64,000 nucleotides of DNA. Source: Symbiodinium natans (lineage: Eukaryota; Sar; Dinophyceae; Suessiales; Symbiodiniaceae). How positions within the stretch are numbered: the stretch's first letter is position 1; each line of letters begins with the position of its first letter. The translations under genes and the position numbers were made by a program. This document shows positions 60,967 to 64,000 of the stretch, piece by piece. The stretch spans positions 720,001-784,000 of the forward strand of contig CAJNDS010002379.1 of NCBI GenBank assembly GCA_905221605.1, read 5' to 3'. The notes below the pieces were generated by a model that saw only the letters and a program-made list of their open reading frames with translations, was not told the origin of the DNA and did not search any database.

Positions 60967-61312
60967 CTTGGGGGGGGGGGGGGGAGGTTTAGTGCTGGGG
61001 TTTAGGGTCTAGGCGGTTTAGGGTTTAAGGTTTATATAAGGTTTGGGGTTTAGGGTTTAAGGTTTAGGGTTTGGGCGCTAAAAACACCCGCCTCAACGCC
61101 TAAGCCCTAAACAGCCCTAGGCACACTAAACCAGGTTTACCTGCTTTTGAGGGTCTTGGGTTTAGGGCCAGGCGTCTAGAATTAGGCAACTAGAAATACC
61201 CTAAACCCTAAACCCTAAACCCTAAACCCTAAATGCAAAACCCTACCTTCCCTCCCTAAACCCCAAACCCTTAACGGGCTTGGGGTTTAGGGGGGGCCAC
61301 TTGGAGTAGCCA

Positions 61313-61540
61313 ATACCCAATATTGAGGGTTTAGGGTTTAGGGTTTAGGGTTTAGGGTCCTAAACCCCAAATCCCAAAACCCCGAAAACCCTAAACCCCA
61401 AACCCCAAACCCGACAAACCCCAAACATTAAACCAGACAAGCCCCCAAACCCCAACAACCCCACACACCCCAGACCCTAAACCCAAAACCCCAACAACCC
61501 CACAAGCCCTAAACCCTAAACCCTAAACCCTAAACCCTAC
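61313..61540. repeat. TTTAGGG then CCCTAAA/CCCCAAA words
   Basis: Five TTTAGGG units (61,325-61,357) face C-strand variants with almost no spacer. Confidence 0.85.
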
Positions 61541-61742
61541 TTTTGCAGGCTGAAGGGCCATCGGGGATGTCGCTGCGAATCCGGTCCCTGGCCTGCGGTC
61601 TAGGGTTTAGGGCCTTTCGGGGTTGTGGGGTTTAGGGGTTGTTGGGTTTAGGGTTTAGGGTTTAGCGTTTAGGGTTTAGGGTTTAGGGTTTCGGGTTTAG
61701 GGTTTAGGGTTTAGGGGTTTAGGGCTTTCGGGGTTGTAGGGT
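61505..61742. repeat. Convergent cassette with 25-bp duplication, core 61541-61600
   Basis: Plus: CTTTTGCAG|GCT at 61549 opens AEGPSGMSLRIRSLAC to GTCTAG, a very good acceptor. Minus: frame ARDRIRSDIPDGPSACK to GTAGGG. TTTAGGGC.TTTCGGGGTTGT flanks the right arm at 61,606 and 61,718. Confidence 0.82.
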
Positions 61743-61877
61743 CCCAGGGGTTGTGGGGTTTAGGAGCGTCTAGGGTCTTAGGGGCCTTTCATTTCGGGGA
61801 CTTGGGGATGGCGCGCCTTTGGCGCTTACGAGTTGCTGTTATCGGGGTGTAGGCAAATCAACCCTACACCTCAAACC

Positions 61878-61912
61878 CCACAAAAAAAAAAAAAAAAAAA
61901 CTAAAAAAAAAA
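61878..61912. repeat. Poly-A tracts
   Basis: A19 and A12 separated by CT. Confidence 0.93.
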
Positions 61913-62039
61913 AACATAAAAACTCTAAGCCCCCCAAAACCAGAAACAGTCCTAATTATGCCGTATCAACCCCTGAGTAGCCCTGAGCAATCGTCCGTTT
62001 GGCGGTCAACGTGGCTTCAAACCTGCACCAGAACCCGGG

Positions 62040-62520
62040 GAACCCTGAACCCTAAACCCTCAACACCAACAACCCTAAACCCCAAAAACCCTAACCCTAA
62101 ACCCTAAACCCTAAACCCTAGACCCCAAAGACCCTAACCCTAAACCCAAAACCCCACAAACCCTAAATCCTAAACCCCTAAACCCTAAACCCTAGCCCTA
62201 AACCCTAAACCCTAAACCCTAAACCCTAAACCCTAAACCCTAAACCCTAAACCCTAAACCCTAAACCCTAAACCCTAAACCCTAAACCCTAGCCCTATAC
62301 CCTAAACCCTGAACCCTAAATCCACTCCCTGCCTCGGTCACAGCTCTCTCCAGCTGCCGCGAGACCAGGTCGGCGCCCAGACGAAGGGGAAGGATGTCGT
62401 CCTCAAGAGCTTAGAGGAGTTTGGGGTTTAGGGCTAGGGTTTGGGGTTAGGGTTTAGGGTTTAGGGTTTAGGGTTTGGGGTTTGGGGTTTGGGGTTTGGG
62501 GTTTGGGGTTTGGGGTTTTG
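62040..62520. repeat. Largest convergent cassette, core 62326-62417
   Basis: The left arm is about 285 bp with 14 perfect CCCTAAA; the right arm ends in seven TTTGGGG. Core minus frame DDILPLRLGADLVSRQLERA then VTE from TTGAG|G at 62401; plus frame QLPRDQVGAQTKGKDVVLKS also open. Confidence 0.88.
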
Positions 62521-62895
62521 GTCATTTTGGGTGTTTAGAGGTTTAGGGATTAGGGGTTAGGGCCGTTTAGGGCAACTAAGGTCTGAGGGTTTGGGTCTTT
62601 TGGGGTTTTAGGGGTATCAGGGTTTCGGGGTTTAGGGCTTAGGGAAAGGGGATTTAGGGTGTAGGGCTTAGGGGCTTTGGGTTTTAGGGCTTTGGGGTTG
62701 TAGGGTTTGGGGGTCAGTAAGGTGTGAGGGGTTAGGGTTTTGGGGGTTTTGGTGTTTTGGAGAGTAGGGTTGAAGGGTTTTAGGGCTTTAGGGCTTTGGG
62801 GCTTCAGGGCTTTATAGGGCCCCAAACCCCAAACCCCAAACCCTAAACCCTAAACCCCAAACCCTAAAGCCTAAACCCTAAACCCTAGGGTTAGA
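62521..62895 (+). repeat. Degenerate TTTAGGG words, short CCCCAAA run
   Basis: No gene; the 91-codon minus frame here (KALKPQSPKALKPFNP...) is translated repeat. Confidence 0.8.
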
Positions 62896-62974
62896 GCCGA
62901 GGTTGAGGACCTTTCGGGCTTCTGAGCCGCTTCTTTTTTTGCGTCAGTCTTTTAACCCCTCAACCCTCAACTGC

Positions 62975-63500
62975 CTACACCGCAAGCAGACCCAGGTCGC
63001 TTGCCCGCCTCCTGCAGCCCTTTTTTCGGGCCCTTACTAAGGCGGTCCCTGACCGTTTCCGGGGGAGGTACCCAAGGCCCCCAGGCCAGGTTGCCTGGGT
63101 CCTCACCGCAGCCTGTCAAGGGACCACCTCCCTGCAGGGGCCCCGGGCCTCTTCCCTGGCCCCTCTGGCCCCCTCCCACTCCCCCCCACCTCCCAAAAAA
63201 AATAAAATAAAACGCCCCTTTAAAACCTCTCCTTTTCTGTCCTAGGACCTGGCCTCAAACCTTTCGCTTGGCTGACAGTGGCCATCGGTGACGGAAAGGT
63301 TTTTTTTGAAAGTAAGCGATTGTCATGAGCTTAGGCCTAAACCCTAAAAGGAATAGGTTTGGGTGGTTTGGACGGCGTGGGGTGGGAGAAAAATATTAGA
63401 TGGCCCTCCACAATCGGGCCAGAGCTGCTCTTCGCACCTGCCGAAGCATTCGAGCCGCTGTGCATCCTAACCTTCACAGCATCTACACCCTATTACAGCA
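62975..63500 (+). repeat. Right copy of subtelomere-like dispersed repeat
   Basis: Diverged direct repeat of 690-1,090, with about 130 extra bases (63,025-63,160, GGCCCC-rich) and poly-A/T changes. The 69-70 codon frames on both strands are compositional. Confidence 0.85.
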
Positions 63501-63579
63501 AACCCTAAACCCTAAACCCTCTCTACCTATGTATATTTAAACCTTAATGGGGTCGTGTTCTGATTATGATTTTTTGAGG

Positions 63580-63818
63580 CTTTAGGATTTAGGATTTAGG
63601 ATTTAGGATTTAGGATTTAGGATTTAGGATTTAGGATTTAGGATTAGGATTTAGGATTTAGAATTTAGGATTTAGGATTTAGGATTTAGGATTTAGGATT
63701 TAGGATTTAGGATTTAGGATTTAGGATTTAGGATTTAGGATTTAGGATTTAGGATTTAGGATTTAGGATTTAGGATTTAGGCTTTAGGATTTAGGATTTA
63801 GGGTTTAGGATTTAGGCT
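63580..63818 (+). repeat. TTTAGGA variant array
   Basis: About 32 units of TTTAGGA, nearly uniform, with single GGATTAGG, TTTAGAA, TTTAGGC and TTTAGGG exceptions. Longest variant array in the window. Confidence 0.96.
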
Positions 63819-63920
63819 CTGGGGGCGGTGCCGACTGCGGCCTTCGTTGCTGGACCAGAGGCCCTTTTTCGGGCTCAGCCTGGGCCACTGCTCAAAAATC
63901 GCGTTTTTCGGCTAGAGAGC

Positions 63921-63985
63921 CTGGGAGGCCCTGGGAGGCCCCTGGGAGGCCCCTGGGAGGCCCCTGGGAGGCCCTGGGAGGCTGT
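63921..63985. repeat. 12-13 bp tandem repeat CCTGGGAGGCCC
   Basis: Six units at the window edge, possibly continuing beyond it. Confidence 0.93.
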
Positions 63986-64000
63986 CCCGGTCACCCCGGG

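Noticed and set aside
1-64000. Window as a true chromosome end
   Set aside because: Telomeric words occur in both orientations throughout, are interrupted by unique sequence, and neither edge is a terminal uniform array.

Overview
This 64 kb window looks nuclear and eukaryotic, most likely from a dinoflagellate (Symbiodiniaceae-like). Three things support this: the plant/dinoflagellate-type telomere word TTTAGGG/CCCTAAA occurs hundreds of times across the window; a Ty1/copia reverse-transcriptase fragment with the YVDD motif has the wording I associate with dinoflagellate copia elements; and there are no prokaryotic operons, rRNA or tRNA genes. No complete conventional gene can be read. The genus call is inference.

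Layout. The window is a mosaic. At roughly 1-2 kb intervals a CCCTAAA array is followed by a short 'core' (about 60-170 bp, G+C-rich, almost free of telomere-like words) and then a TTTAGGG array. I list about 40 of these convergent cassettes. Between them lie degenerate telomere words, small inverted-repeat elements (at least seven MITE-like families), minisatellites, microsatellites, long G or C homopolymers and a few longer open stretches. Two diverged copies of one subtelomere-like repeat sit near both ends (about 690-1090 and 62,975-63,500), in direct orientation.

What the cores may be. Nearly all are open in at least one frame, and many have AG|G at one edge and GT or GC at the other, so the simplest reading is that they are small exons or gene fragments. 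If so, each intervening 'intron' begins with TTTAGGG and ends with CCCTAAA: its two ends could pair and bring the splice sites together. Strand cannot be settled by eye, because short GC-rich cores are often open on both strands. The best recognisable piece is an HMG-box-like segment on the minus strand at 52,502-52,597. Others are an EF-hand-like loop (minus, 60,769-60,832) and a WCxxC segment (plus, about 12,517). Alternatives are telomere-capped fragments captured by repair, or foldback elements with telomeric arms.

How the telomeric blocks got there. Several MITE copies are intact elsewhere in the window but carry a telomeric array in the middle at 26.6, 31.6, 31.0, 45.4 and 59.9 kb, so arrays were gained after the MITEs. 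Several other blocks are flanked by direct duplications of 16-77 bp of unique sequence. Many blocks are made of one private variant word (TTTAGGA, TTTATAGGG, TTTAGGGG, TTCAGGG, TTAAGGG, TTTAGGC), which points to local expansion. Together this looks like an active process of telomeric-repeat gain inside a gene-like or subtelomeric region.
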